From: Leucaena leucocephala
Taxonomy: Eukaryota > Streptophyta > Magnoliopsida > Fabales > Fabaceae
Reading direction: 5' to 3'
Assembly (NCBI GenBank): GCA_037074615.1
Contig: CM073538.1
Location: 23,771,068-23,835,067 of the forward strand
DNA length: 64,000 bases
Below the pieces are notes generated by a model. It was not told the DNA's origin. It saw nothing but the letters and a program-made list of their open reading frames with translations, and did no database searches. How positions within the stretch are numbered: position 1 is the stretch's first letter; each line of letters begins with the position of its first letter. This document shows, one piece after another, positions 1 through 11,029 of the stretch. A program made the position numbers and the translations under genes.

Positions 1-1371
1 TAACGGTAACCTACACATCATGTGCGTTCTTTACACTAAGCTAATGGATATATTATGAAACTGATAAGCATCATCTACTACATTATATTGTTGCACATAA
101 TCCGAAAACGTAGGATATATAGAGAGAGAGCTAAAGTTTCCTGTAACTCGATACACCAATTGTAAAGAAGATCAAAAGCGCGCCAAGGCAATAATTGGAA
201 GGGGCCGGGGCAATTAATGGGGATAAATCCGCAAGGCAACCCGGACCCGGACCTAGTTCTTTGTTGCTCACTTTCCATTCCTAGAGTCAAAGGAATGCAG
301 CCTGAATCTTGCAGGTCCTGTAATACGTGTCCAAAAGTCTGAACTTCTCTCATGCGTCTTTCAAACCCTTCTCTCTTGGTTGGCCAAGCCCCACGGATCA
401 GCCTGAATAAGCTTGAAAAATAAGTAAATTCAGTTCTTATTTAAGTTTTAAATATGTAATGGATAAAATTATTTTCCAATAATACCTCTCCTCGGTAAGG
501 ATTCAAACCTATCTCATTTATGTTGTGAGAGATTAATTCTTCCTATTAGATTTAATTCCATTGATAAACTGACTTATTTTTTTATTGATGAGATTGTATC
601 ACTCAGGGACATAATTGGAAACTTATAATAAAAACAAATAGTAATTGTTTTTAATGTATAGGAATAAAACTACACTCCCGAAATTCTTTTATAAATGGCG
701 GAGGGAGTATCAACCTACTTTTTTTTAATGGATCTGGTAACCAAATTTAACTACTCCACAACACTGAAGATAACTTGTGCGGATGAAGATGGAAGAAACA
801 TCATCCATATTCAATCCCAATATATTATATATATCCTCATCTTTTAATGATCTGGAACTAGGTAATTTTTGGGTGATGATTTCTGGCTCTTTCTTTCGAA
901 TATGAGTCCCGAAGACACAAAGCAGCCTCAAGGTATAGCATCGTCTTTTGCCCTTCCTTTTGGTATTTGTTCACGGATTCTGAAGCTATATATATATATA
1001 TATATATATAACTAGATAAAGGTGATTTGGGAGTTGTGGAAGCAGAGGCATATGGGTCAAAAGAAAGTGTTGATAGAGTTGCACCCGTTCATGTTAGCAA
1101 TCAAATTTACGAGCAAGCTGCTGGCTGCAAGGATGACGCTCAGTCAAAGGGCGATGGCTTCTGCAGAGGATTGTAATTTCAACTCTTTATTTGGAGCAAC
1201 TCATACCCAATAATGGTTCGTTTGGATTGATTATTGTTAATTTGATTTTATTTGCAGGTGTGCTGGATTATGTTGCTATTGTTGTTTGGACATGTGCTTT
1301 TGATCCATCCTCCACAATAACAATATGACGCATGTCCTTGTGTTTGGCTATGTGTGTGTATATGTATGCAG

Positions 1372-1408
<37 letters not shown>

Positions 1409-2191
1409 GGTGAATAAATGATATATGATGTCATTAAGCAATATGCATATGAACGGTGACCCCCAACAGACAACAGTTTGTAAAATGATTAAATATTTGT
1501 CGGAGCTTCTCTTTTACTAATTAAGATTCAGAATCCTCCAGCAGTACAATTTATTTTGCCATAAAATTTGAAGAGCGATTATCCGCTCGACTCGATAACT
1601 GCAGACCAATAACGCGACTCATCATTCAGTTAAGTCTATACTATGAATCAATGTTAAAAATCTGAATCAGTGAGGAAAATATAAAATCTCTGATAAAGTT
1701 GGATTTATACATTGATATGACGATGAAATGGAATTTTTAAAGATAGAGCTGTTTCTGGCCCAAAGAAATTAATCAGCCAAATAGTAATATTCGAAGTTGT
1801 AAATTATATGAGATGTTTAATATAGAGAGATGAATGATGAAGGGGTATTCCATCAAAGCTACAAGTGTAAAACTTTGTTTGAAGGGACTCATGATCGATG
1901 TCAAAGCAACGGGTATATAGAGGAGCTACAAAGTGAGTTGAAGCATCCCTATGCTAATCATATGAGACATGTTTGAGTTGCATGCACACTGAAGCTTTTA
2001 TTCATCAACCTCGGGAGTGATTCTTGTTTAGTTTGGACATGAACGTAGCTGAGCTTTTGATTCTCTTAAATCAACTCTTCTCTTCTCTCTAGGACGTCGT
2101 TACGGTGGAAGACGCAAAACCAGGAATGAGATACGCAATCTTTGCTATTGGGTGCAAATGCCAGACCATAGCATCTCCTATTTAGAATCAA

Positions 2192-2223
<32 letters not shown>

Positions 2224-2707
2224 GCATGAGGTGGAGATTTCATTATTAAACAAACAGTTAGGATTATTTCAATGTTTCAACGCTTCGTACATGTCTTATT
2301 TTACACTTGTAATTAATTAATATAACAATTTCGACTTAATGTGGAGGTGTATATAATGACAAAAATGTATTAAACATATGTGTCTGGATAAATTTCCAAA
2401 AGTAACTCTATTGGTGCATAATGTTACTCGATTTGTAATATGCTCCATATACATGACCTGGCACAATAATATTGCAAGCTACAAGAGATTATTTAGATTC
2501 AAATTAAGCTAAGGCAAACCAAAAGCGTTGACAAGGGAAAAGAGAAAAGAAATAGCGAAATTGAATATAATTATAAAAGAAAGAAAGGAACAAAAGAATT
2601 TCAGGTGACAATTCAAAAGTAGCAAGGGCTCGCCCTTCGTATTTCTTTCTATTCATGGTAGACATGTTAACTCAACTAATCGTCCCTTTCTTTTCCTGTT
2701 TTATTAC

Positions 2708-2747
2708 TTACAGACACCACCAGACTATTACAGACACCACCAGACTA
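2708..2747. repeat. 20-bp perfect tandem duplication
   Basis: Two identical adjacent copies, 2708-2727 and 2728-2747, each beginning TTACAGACACC. The exact identity suggests a recent local duplication. Confidence 0.9.
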
Positions 2748-3482
2748 ACAAATTTCAACATTTATCCCTTTCTTTACTTTCTCTGACTCTTCATTTGGCG
2801 TCAAAGCTATCATCTCGCATATACTGGATTATTCCTTTGATCATGAAGAAAGCAGAAAGCAAGAACTAATACCAATATAATAAATCAAGTAAAGCTATCA
2901 AAACTCTTCCCCGGCCCCAACAACGACCCCCAACTTCAACAATTTATTTGTTTCATCAATGACCTTCTGATTCAATGCATTACTAAGTAAACTCCACTTG
3001 CATTAATTTGTTTCTTTTAAATCTTGCGTCATTGAATTGCAAACCCTCATCCGGATATGCAGATTATACAACAAACCCGGCCACTAATACTAGTTTAGGC
3101 TTTTGTTGATTAACGCCAAATGGATTTAATGACATCTTTTGCATATATATCTCTTCGTTCCTTTTTAATAATGTGTTGTTATATTGAATGTCTACGCATC
3201 CATCCCCCCTCTAATTAAATTGAGTTTATAAAATTTACAAGGACAAAAAGTAGATGCTTTTTTTAGTTATAAATCATCTACTAATTAATCTGATGCTAAA
3301 ATTAAGGTATGGTCTAATAAATCAATAATTATAGTCATAGAAATGCTTAAAGAAAATTTTGGATATACTCCAAGTTGTGCAGACAAATATGCGCTATATT
3401 TATTCTAGAGGTTTTATATTCTTGTTCCATGCATTTTTGACCGGTGAAAAGGAGAACATAAGAGACAAGTCAGTCTTGTTTT

Positions 3483-3488
3483 TATATA
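3483..3488 (+). promoter_or_regulatory. Possible TATA box of the B3-domain gene
   Basis: TATATA in the context TTTATATACGCC, about 205 bp upstream of the ATG at 3694. The position fits a promoter with a 5' leader of roughly 170 nt. It is only a sequence match in an AT-rich genome, so it is weak evidence. Confidence 0.3.
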
Positions 3489-3693
3489 CGCCGAATGAAC
3501 AGGGAATGAACCAGCACAATTCACAAGTCTCTCGCGAAAAAATCCTAGTCCCAGACTTCATCGATCCATCGCCCGATTCAGCTGCAACATTACTTCCTTT
3601 TACAATCGATCGTCCAATTGAATCGGAGACAAATTCAGTACTTCTCAATTAATTAGTCCTTCCTTCATCTTCTACTTGCGATCGTGCTCCCCC

Positions 3694-4224
3694 ATGAACA
3701 GCCCATCACCGGATATTCACGAGTTCCTGATGAATAAGAGGAAACACAGCACCTACAGCTCCGAAGACTCGAGAACAGGAAGGAGAAGGTTAAAGAATGA
3801 AGGAGCTCAAGGGAGCGGCAAGAAAGGATCATCAGTGTCGACCACTTTGAAGCTGTACGAGGACCCATGGAAGATAAAGAAGACGCTGACGGAGAGCGAT
3901 CTGGGAATTCTGAGCAGGCTGTTGCTGGCGGCGGACTTGGTGAAGAAGCACATTTTGCCTATGCTGAGCGGTGAACAAGAAAGAGCAGTTGAGAGTGAGA
4001 AAGGAACTCAGGTTAGGGTTTGGGACATGGACACTGAATCCATGCACCAGCTGCTGCTGAAGCGGTGGTCTTCTTCAAAAAGCTATGTTCTGATCGGCAT
4101 GTGGAGTCAGGATTTTGTGAGGAGGAGGGAATTGAAGAAAGGCGATGAGATTGGCTTCTACTGGGACCCATATACCTCCCTCTTCAATTTCTGTGTTCTT
4201 AAGCGCTCTAGTCTGATCTCTTAG
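3694..4224 (+). CDS. B3 domain-containing DNA-binding protein (At2g33720-like)
   Basis: Single-exon gene for a 176-residue protein of the small plant B3 group whose members consist of little more than one B3 fold. The N-terminal 50 residues are basic and serine-rich (KKGSS region) and could hold a nuclear signal. Then comes the group signature KLYEDPWKIKKTLTESDLG, followed by LSRLLL and HILPML. The B3 core continues with QVRVWDMDTES, LLLKRWSSSKSYVLI and RRELKKGDEIGFYWDPY to the C-terminus. I use the ATG at 3694; the frame stays open a few codons upstream without another ATG. The expected role is nuclear DNA binding and transcriptional control. Targets cannot be read from sequence, and these small members are poorly characterised. 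The nearest gene is over 3 kb away. The assignment to a B3 protein is firm; the exact subgroup name is from memory. Confidence 0.85.
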   Translation: MNSPSPDIHEFLMNKRKHSTYSSEDSRTGRRRLKNEGAQGSGKKGSSVSTTLKLYEDPWKIKKTLTESDLGILSRLLLAADLVKKHILPMLSGEQERAVESEKGTQVRVWDMDTESMHQLLLKRWSSSKSYVLIGMWSQDFVRRRELKKGDEIGFYWDPYTSLFNFCVLKRSSLIS

Positions 4225-4679
4225 TTAAATCTATCTTTCTTTTTCTAATCAATGCCGAGAATGAGATTATATACACATATAATATAATAGTGCTGTTGCT
4301 TTGTAATAATGACCTATTTTTCAGAAATGCAATTCGCTCTTACTATTACTATTCTTGCAGTATTCATATATTATTATTTTTTTGTACCAAAATTTTGAGA
4401 AAAATGACGACCCGTCTATTACCCTCGTATATAAATTTAGATTTTTAAGAGTTAAGATGTTTCTCTAAGAGTTATGACTAGAATCACAATAAAGTAGTAC
4501 TCGTTAGGATCGAATATACTCTAAATAGTCGTATGTCTCACCCTTTTGTCAATTGAACTCACTAACGATAAGTAGATTCATATATTATTAATTACGCCAT
4601 TGATTTTATGTCTGATTGTCCTTCCACACTTCCTTCACGTAAAGGTAACAGATTACACTACCACAAATAATGTTGCATT

Positions 4680-4726
<47 letters not shown>

Positions 4727-7658
4727 TTCTCTCTCACTAATTTTAAATATAAGAATTTGACTGTAATGCAATATAAACAGAATTTTATATTTAAAACTAA
4801 AGGGAATATAATAATATATAATAATGTACTATATAGAATTATACTTACTGCACATATTATTGAACTATAGAGGATGCAATCAGGAACCCATAATGGATTG
4901 AGAGAGCTAAAGATATGCTTGTTCAATTAAGGCTCCTTATTCATGTAGAGGATGAGATTAGCCACACTGGCCAAAATTTGTTTTTTCTCTCTCTCAAATT
5001 TCACATGCATTATTTTTGGTGTTGTAATTGCGATAGCTAGAACAAACCTGGAAACTTGACATGAGTTAGCATTTGAGTATTTTGATTAGTTTGTGACGAC
5101 TAATGCTGGAAAGGGTGGGGAATTACAGGGGTGGTAGGAAACTCAACATCTCCTATATTAATGTCAATTTTCTTGGAGTAGTAATGAAATAATGAAATTT
5201 GATCTTTCAATTATGTGTAATTTTAACATTGATTGACGATCTTTGGGCACCCTGGCTAGGTTTTGAAGGTGTCTTAAAATTAATCAAAACTTTCTCAGGC
5301 GGAACTTAAGTACACAGGAACACAAACGGTACTTCCAATATATAGTTTGCATCATCAATATCATCATCAGTGTATTAATATATATATGCATGCACAAGTC
5401 TCAACTGTAAGTAACTAAGCTGTATATATACACCAGCAAAAAATTGAAATGACATTGACGGTGAGGGTGAAATAAGGAACAAATTGAGTTGCATTGGTTC
5501 CATTACAAAATAATCACGAATCCTCCTAGGTTGATTGCATAATTAATGGAGGAGCTGGAATGCATACCCTTTCAGGGGTCATCACTCGAGAGTGCACCTT
5601 CCAAAGGATGAGGTTGGAATGTACTTCATGGTAAAAAATGGCATATGAATAACTTTCGTTTCGGATGGATATATGAATGGCTCCGATGAAAACACAGGTC
5701 GTCAACAATAATGGGAGAGAATCGGCAATAGAGAGAGCTTTTTTGAGTGGAGAGAGAGTACCCAATGGGATGCAAGAAATAGATGCTTAAAGAGAAGCCT
5801 CAAATTTAAACCCGAGATTCCAAAGTTATGAGGAGCTTTTTGTAAAAGTGGCAAGAGATCAGATCATCCAGGGCATTATATAGAACACAAGGCCAATGGC
5901 AATGCAGAAATAGATGCATATGGAATCTGGGAGCGGATTGAGAGCTTTTGTGTGTGCCCAAAGAGATGCAAGAAACAGATGCTTTGGGTTAAGTGATAGA
6001 GAATCCAAGTCATTCAACAACAGGCCAATGTGTAAATATGCCTAGCTAGTTTTCGTTTGGGAATCCTTAAGGGAGCCAAAGCTCATAAAATTAGGCAAAA
6101 TTGCCTTTGGTTTGCTTACCGGCCTAGACAAATATCCGATGGCTCTGGGCTTTCTTTTCCCTACTTCAGCATTGATAGGTCTTGTCTATTCATTTGACAA
6201 TCACAACAAGTTTTTGGAGTTTGGAGTTTAATTTGCAAGACTTTGACTTTCATGGATTGTAACCCACAACACTACACTCTAGCCCCATCACATCCCTTAT
6301 CTCTATCATCGCATAAATGAAAAGTTGACCATCATTTCTGTTTGTTTGGTGTTAACATTGAAATGACACACTAAACTTAGATCTTATATAATATATGATT
6401 TCTCCAAATTATTGTCTATATCTTAATTTAGTAAATAATTAGATTTTTGTTGGCCAACCAACATAACATTTCGATCATCAATTAATGTAAATAATTACAT
6501 TTGAGGCAATATAATAAAAAAAATAAATTAGTTCAAGAAAAAAATAGTTCTATTTAAGTAGCTAGTGGGGACTCGGACTAGCTGCAATGATAATTCAGGG
6601 AGAGATGAAGATAAGTGGTCCATCGTCATGATGCTCCAGCTGGACCAGCTAGCCACCAAAAAATGCCAACTTATGTGTTTTGTGCTGTGGCTCATATTCA
6701 TTATTCTAACCCTGCATTTCCCCTCACAAAAGTGACAATAAGAAGGCACTTCTTCTTTACATAAAAATACAAAAAAAGAAATGGCTTTGATTATATTCAG
6801 ATGACTCATTACATTGCTTTTTTCCTATTCCATTTTGTCCTTTCCTCTAGCTTCGATCCTGACGCACACATCAACTTATGGCCTTTAAACCAAGTGTGGA
6901 TTCAAGGAGCAGGCAATTACTTACTCTTTTCAAAAATTATTCTTTTTATTAAAAAGTCAATCTTTAATTTTGCTGCTTCACCTTTTGACTATCAAAATGA
7001 TTTGTGTTTTGGGGTATTTTTAGACAATATTATAGACATTTAATAGTGTGTCTAATTCGGATAGGATCTGAACTTATGATATAATTTATATACATGATGT
7101 CTATATATAATATAAAGCGTATATAAATTCTTATGCCATGGCTTTGTAGAATGAACCGAGCAAATGCTTCATTTTGTATGGATTTTATTTTGCAGGTATT
7201 TGTTAAATATTAAATTACAGTAGTACCCCTCTAATCCAAAGCCCATCCCCTGAAGCCGAAAGCCCCTCCAGCTCTAATTAATAATTACCGAGTTGTTCAC
7301 AAGGATCCGCTCAAGTTTCAATATCAAAGCTAATGAATTTCAACAAGAGGGAAGGGTGAATGGTAAGGTTAGGAGGTAACAGAAATAAGTAACATCAATA
7401 GATAAATTCAAATGACATTTATGTGATTTAATCAGACCCTGGGAGGGATGTTGACCATTTGATAAATTACAGCACATAAAGTTATGTAGAAATGACAGAA
7501 ACAATGTGCTCATGAATTCAACGCTCCACTGCCTATACTAACCCCAAAAGAAGGGCTGATTCCATAAGGCAAGGAAGTTCAATTGCCCTTTTCGTCGATA
7601 TAAATAGGCCAAGGGAACAGAATTTTCAAAACAGCTTCCTGTTCCCTCCAACAATAAC
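4225..7658. other. Intergenic region, no gene seen
   Basis: AT-rich DNA with a (CA)n(TA)n microsatellite at 4682-4727. A degenerate local repeat lies at about 5715-5990: a stretch containing GAGAGCTTTT and GATGCAAGAAATAGATGCTT at 5769-5788 recurs with changes at 5940-5984, and a shorter echo lies near 5893-5917. No open frame here has an ATG start with recognisable homology. Confidence 0.5.
4682..4727. repeat. (CA)n-(TA)n microsatellite
   Basis: About 16 CA units followed directly by TA units. A compound dinucleotide repeat of this length is likely to vary between individuals. Confidence 0.95.
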
Positions 7659-8998
7659 TCAATGAGAGAACTTGGCGATCAATTTTTCAACATGGATAAC
7701 GATATCGTCTATTAGGGGCCTCACAGCAGCCTGAGGTAGAAGCATCCATGTCACGAACTGATGAAGAGCATCAGGATATGGAGACTTAGGTCCAGCCGGC
7801 CATTAGACTTGAGCATTTACAATGGCCAATTGCAGGCTTCCCCCAGATTCTCCAAGTGCATATTCAAATGGAGATACCCCGTAACTGAAATGTCAAGCCA
7901 GATGATGATAAACAAGTTCACTAGAGCTGGTTCAGATATTAAACACAACCAGAAAAGGAAAATACCTTTCAAGATGACAGAAATTTTAATGATACCTGGG
8001 GAATGGTTTGTTGACCTTACATGATAAAAAACAATGCTGAGAAAAGCCATGTATAAAAATAAGTTGCTACGAAAAACATGCTTGAGTTTTGTTATCTACT
8101 CTTTTAACACAAACAAGGATACTACAAATTTGAGCAAAGGGTCTCTCTTGTTACTCAAAGGCCCACCACAGCAGAAGTTCTATTAAATTTACATGGTTGA
8201 TAGTTATGACAGAACGTGGTAGGGGTCTCAAGACTACCAACAAAATTTCTCTCTCTCAATTCCCGTCTTCTTCATGTTATGCTCGAGAAACAAGCAATGA
8301 AATTTAGATCTACTTTGTTTTCTTTCTTCTAAAGACAAACTAGCGACGTTGTAGTCCTTAGATTTAAACTAGAAGTGTCACGTCCTGAAATTTGAACCGT
8401 GACTGACACAGAATATGAATAATTTCATATTCTAAAAGCCTAAAACATTCGAATTTCCATAACATTTTTCAAAATAAACAGAATATTTTCTGAAGTCTAT
8501 GTGGAACTTTACCCTTTTCAAAATAATACAAGTTCTTAAGAAAAGTAATTATATCAAAAAGTAGTATTTGTCAAAACGACATTTCGGATTGTCAGCGAGG
8601 CTCTTTATTGCTCAGCGGGAGGATTAGAATCACCTGCACTATCTGAAGCCAAATAATCTACTCGTGAATAACGTCCCAAAAACATGATTTAAAAGAATGC
8701 AGAAATAAACAATACATAATCATGTTGAAAATGTATTTCATAACATTTCGTAACCTAATGCAAACATTTCCATAAACATTTGTATTTCAGGGGAAACAAC
8801 AATCTGAAATAACCATTTCAAATCAATCATTTAAAAACAATCCTTTCAAAACCATACTCTTTCTGTAGGACTTCAACAGAACAAAAACAGACGTGGACAC
8901 ACAGTCCATGAGGGTAACTAACCAATCTAGTAGCTCAAGGCTACTAGCCGTCGCGAGTACGAGACCCACGTAATAATCTGGTGGCTCGAGGCCACAAC

Positions 8999-9082
8999 CC
9001 GTCGCGATTACGAGACCCACGTATATCCGTCGCGAGTACCAGACCCACGTATATCCGTCGTGAGTACGAGACCCACGTATAT
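8999..9082. repeat. 28-bp tandem repeat, three units
   Basis: Units at 8999-9026, 9027-9054 and 9055-9082, each reading CCGTCGCGAGTACGAGACCC with small changes and then ACGTATAT. A related partial unit lies at about 8948-8972 and another starts at 9083. It is rich in CpG, unlike its surroundings. Confidence 0.85.
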
Positions 9083-10843
9083 CCGTCGAGCTCGGTAACT
9101 AAGGTGCACCAAGGGCTAACAGTCCTGCTATTAGCAACCAGCGTTCTGTATTCCATCATTCTTAAAACATTTCCATCATGCATAGGATTTATTTCACATA
9201 TAATAATCTCAACAGTTTCAATGCCATAACCGTTAGTAAAAATTACTTTGAATTTCAAAAACCCCAGCATGTACATTAAAAAATCAAATTTCTGTGAAAA
9301 TATATGAAATTCGCATAATAATATATTTCATGAATAACATCAATTCAACGCAACTTTTGCCAAACTCTTTTCAAAAGCGTATTCATCCAATTTCATACAT
9401 AATCATAATTCCTTTGTAAATCAATCGAAAGAAAATCATTCCTAACGATTTAAACCATACTTTCTTAAAATTTGTTTTTCGAAATCCATATTTGAAATTC
9501 ATAATTTAAAATGACAATGCATTTGAAAAATATAAATTTTAGGGAACGTTATTCACTCACCTGCTATTCTTCCAAATATATCATGACTTACTCTTATCTA
9601 GCAACTCTCCAAATACATATCATTCCTCCTTCATCTGCCTTTGATTTACATTCCTAATGTTTCAAAACAAAAATGTTATTACTCTAATTTTATGTAAAAT
9701 ATACATATCTTATTTATTATTATTATTGACTCTTTGATTATATACATCATCCACCTTTCAATTTGTCTCATAGTCAAGCCATTGCCATCACTTTCATTGA
9801 AAAACAAAAATCAAATTTTACCTAATAAGAGTGCATCAACTTAATTCATACCTACTACCTTTAGATTAATGTCTTAATATTCTAACTAAATTTTTATGTT
9901 CTCTAAATTATTTATCAATGATTTCTATCTTCTTTATAAACACAACCCACAAAAATAATACAATGCTGCAATACAATATGCACACACACACACATATATA
10001 TATATTTATCATAACATCTAATGTTTGCACTTTTAACTTCAACATTTCAACTTCAAAATATCATTCCAGCATATACTCAAACACACACAATCAACTCACA
10101 TTCAACAGTAGGTTCTTCTTATTTTTCTTCTTCTTCTTCTTCTTTTTCAAAATAGAACTACCAAGCAACACTATAACAGCATATATATATTGTTTTTAGT
10201 TTCAAAACCAGAATGGCAGCGTCCTGCTCCCTCTAAATATCAATTTTAAATAGTACACCTAACAATGTTATACCCCTACTACATAAAAACCATACAACAG
10301 TACCATAACAGCATTTATATATATATATATATATATATTTCCAGCTTCACAACCAGAACAGCAACAAAATCACAACCCAGAATAGAATAACACATGCAAC
10401 CAACCTCTAACTATGATCTCTTACATCATTAAGTATATTTACTCTTTTTAAGTTTGGAAATATTTCTAGCTTCAAAAGTTTGGAAACCATAACTCCCCAT
10501 TCACTTGCATACAAACCCAGCAAGCTATAACACACATGTTTACCTACAGCGGCATCATATACATGCATATACACATGTGCTAAAACAATAACATTCCTTA
10601 TCTTTTCTTCTTTCTTCCTATAACATTTCCCCACATACAACCACCCAACAATAAGCTTTTATATGAAGATACTGTCGGATACTAACAAAGATAACAGCAC
10701 AACAATGTTACTAAAAAGCACCCACACTTAGTCCTTAACCCTTTTCCAAAATCATATCATCACTAACCCAAGTAACACCACAGAAATTGAAAATCATCAC
10801 AACAGCAATATGCATTCTCCACGGCACTCACACTCACAGACTA

Positions 10844-11029
10844 CCCAGGCACAACATCTCAGCGCCCACATTCATAGCATAATAGACTTCCCAGGCACAA
10901 CATCACAGCACCCACATTCACAGCATAATAGACTACCCAGGCACAACATCACATCACCCACATTCACAGCATAATAGACTTCCCAAGCACAATCATCACA
11001 ACACCCACATTCACAGCATAATAGACATA
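10844..11029. repeat. 46-bp tandem repeat, about four units
   Basis: Units begin CCCAGGCACAACATC at 10844, 10890, 10936 and 10982 (the last CCCAAGCACAATC), and each runs on through CCCACATTCACAGCATAATA. It lies inside the probable solo LTR. Confidence 0.85.

Larger units (their letters stand above)
1..3693. other. Left-edge intergenic region with microsatellites and unassigned coding-like segments
   Basis: No gene that I recognise. TA-rich runs occur near 988-1010 and 1377-1403, a CT then TA run near 2190-2222, and a perfect 20-bp tandem duplication at 2708-2747. Three short plus-strand stretches look coding-like: 1021-1176, 1830-1976 and 2093-2185. The last has a strong pyrimidine tract and AG directly in front of it and ends in TAG. 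The second carries a good GTGAGT donor at its end. Their reading phases do not join into one protein and I recognise no family in them, so I do not call a gene. Confidence 0.5.

Noticed and set aside
3359..3652. 97-codon plus-strand frame just upstream of the B3 gene
   Set aside because: It starts at TTG with no ATG at its head, shows no recognisable domain, and lies where the B3 promoter and leader should be.
5526..5765. 79-codon minus-strand frame
   Set aside because: It begins at TTG, matches no family I know, and overlaps a degenerate local repeat.
7596..7612. TATAAATAGG plus-strand TATA-like box
   Set aside because: There is no plus-strand gene downstream; it lies at the 3' end of the minus-strand kinase locus.
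9918..10199. Plus-strand frame with poly-Phe and His/Thr runs
   Set aside because: It is a translation of microsatellites within the putative LTR, not a gene.
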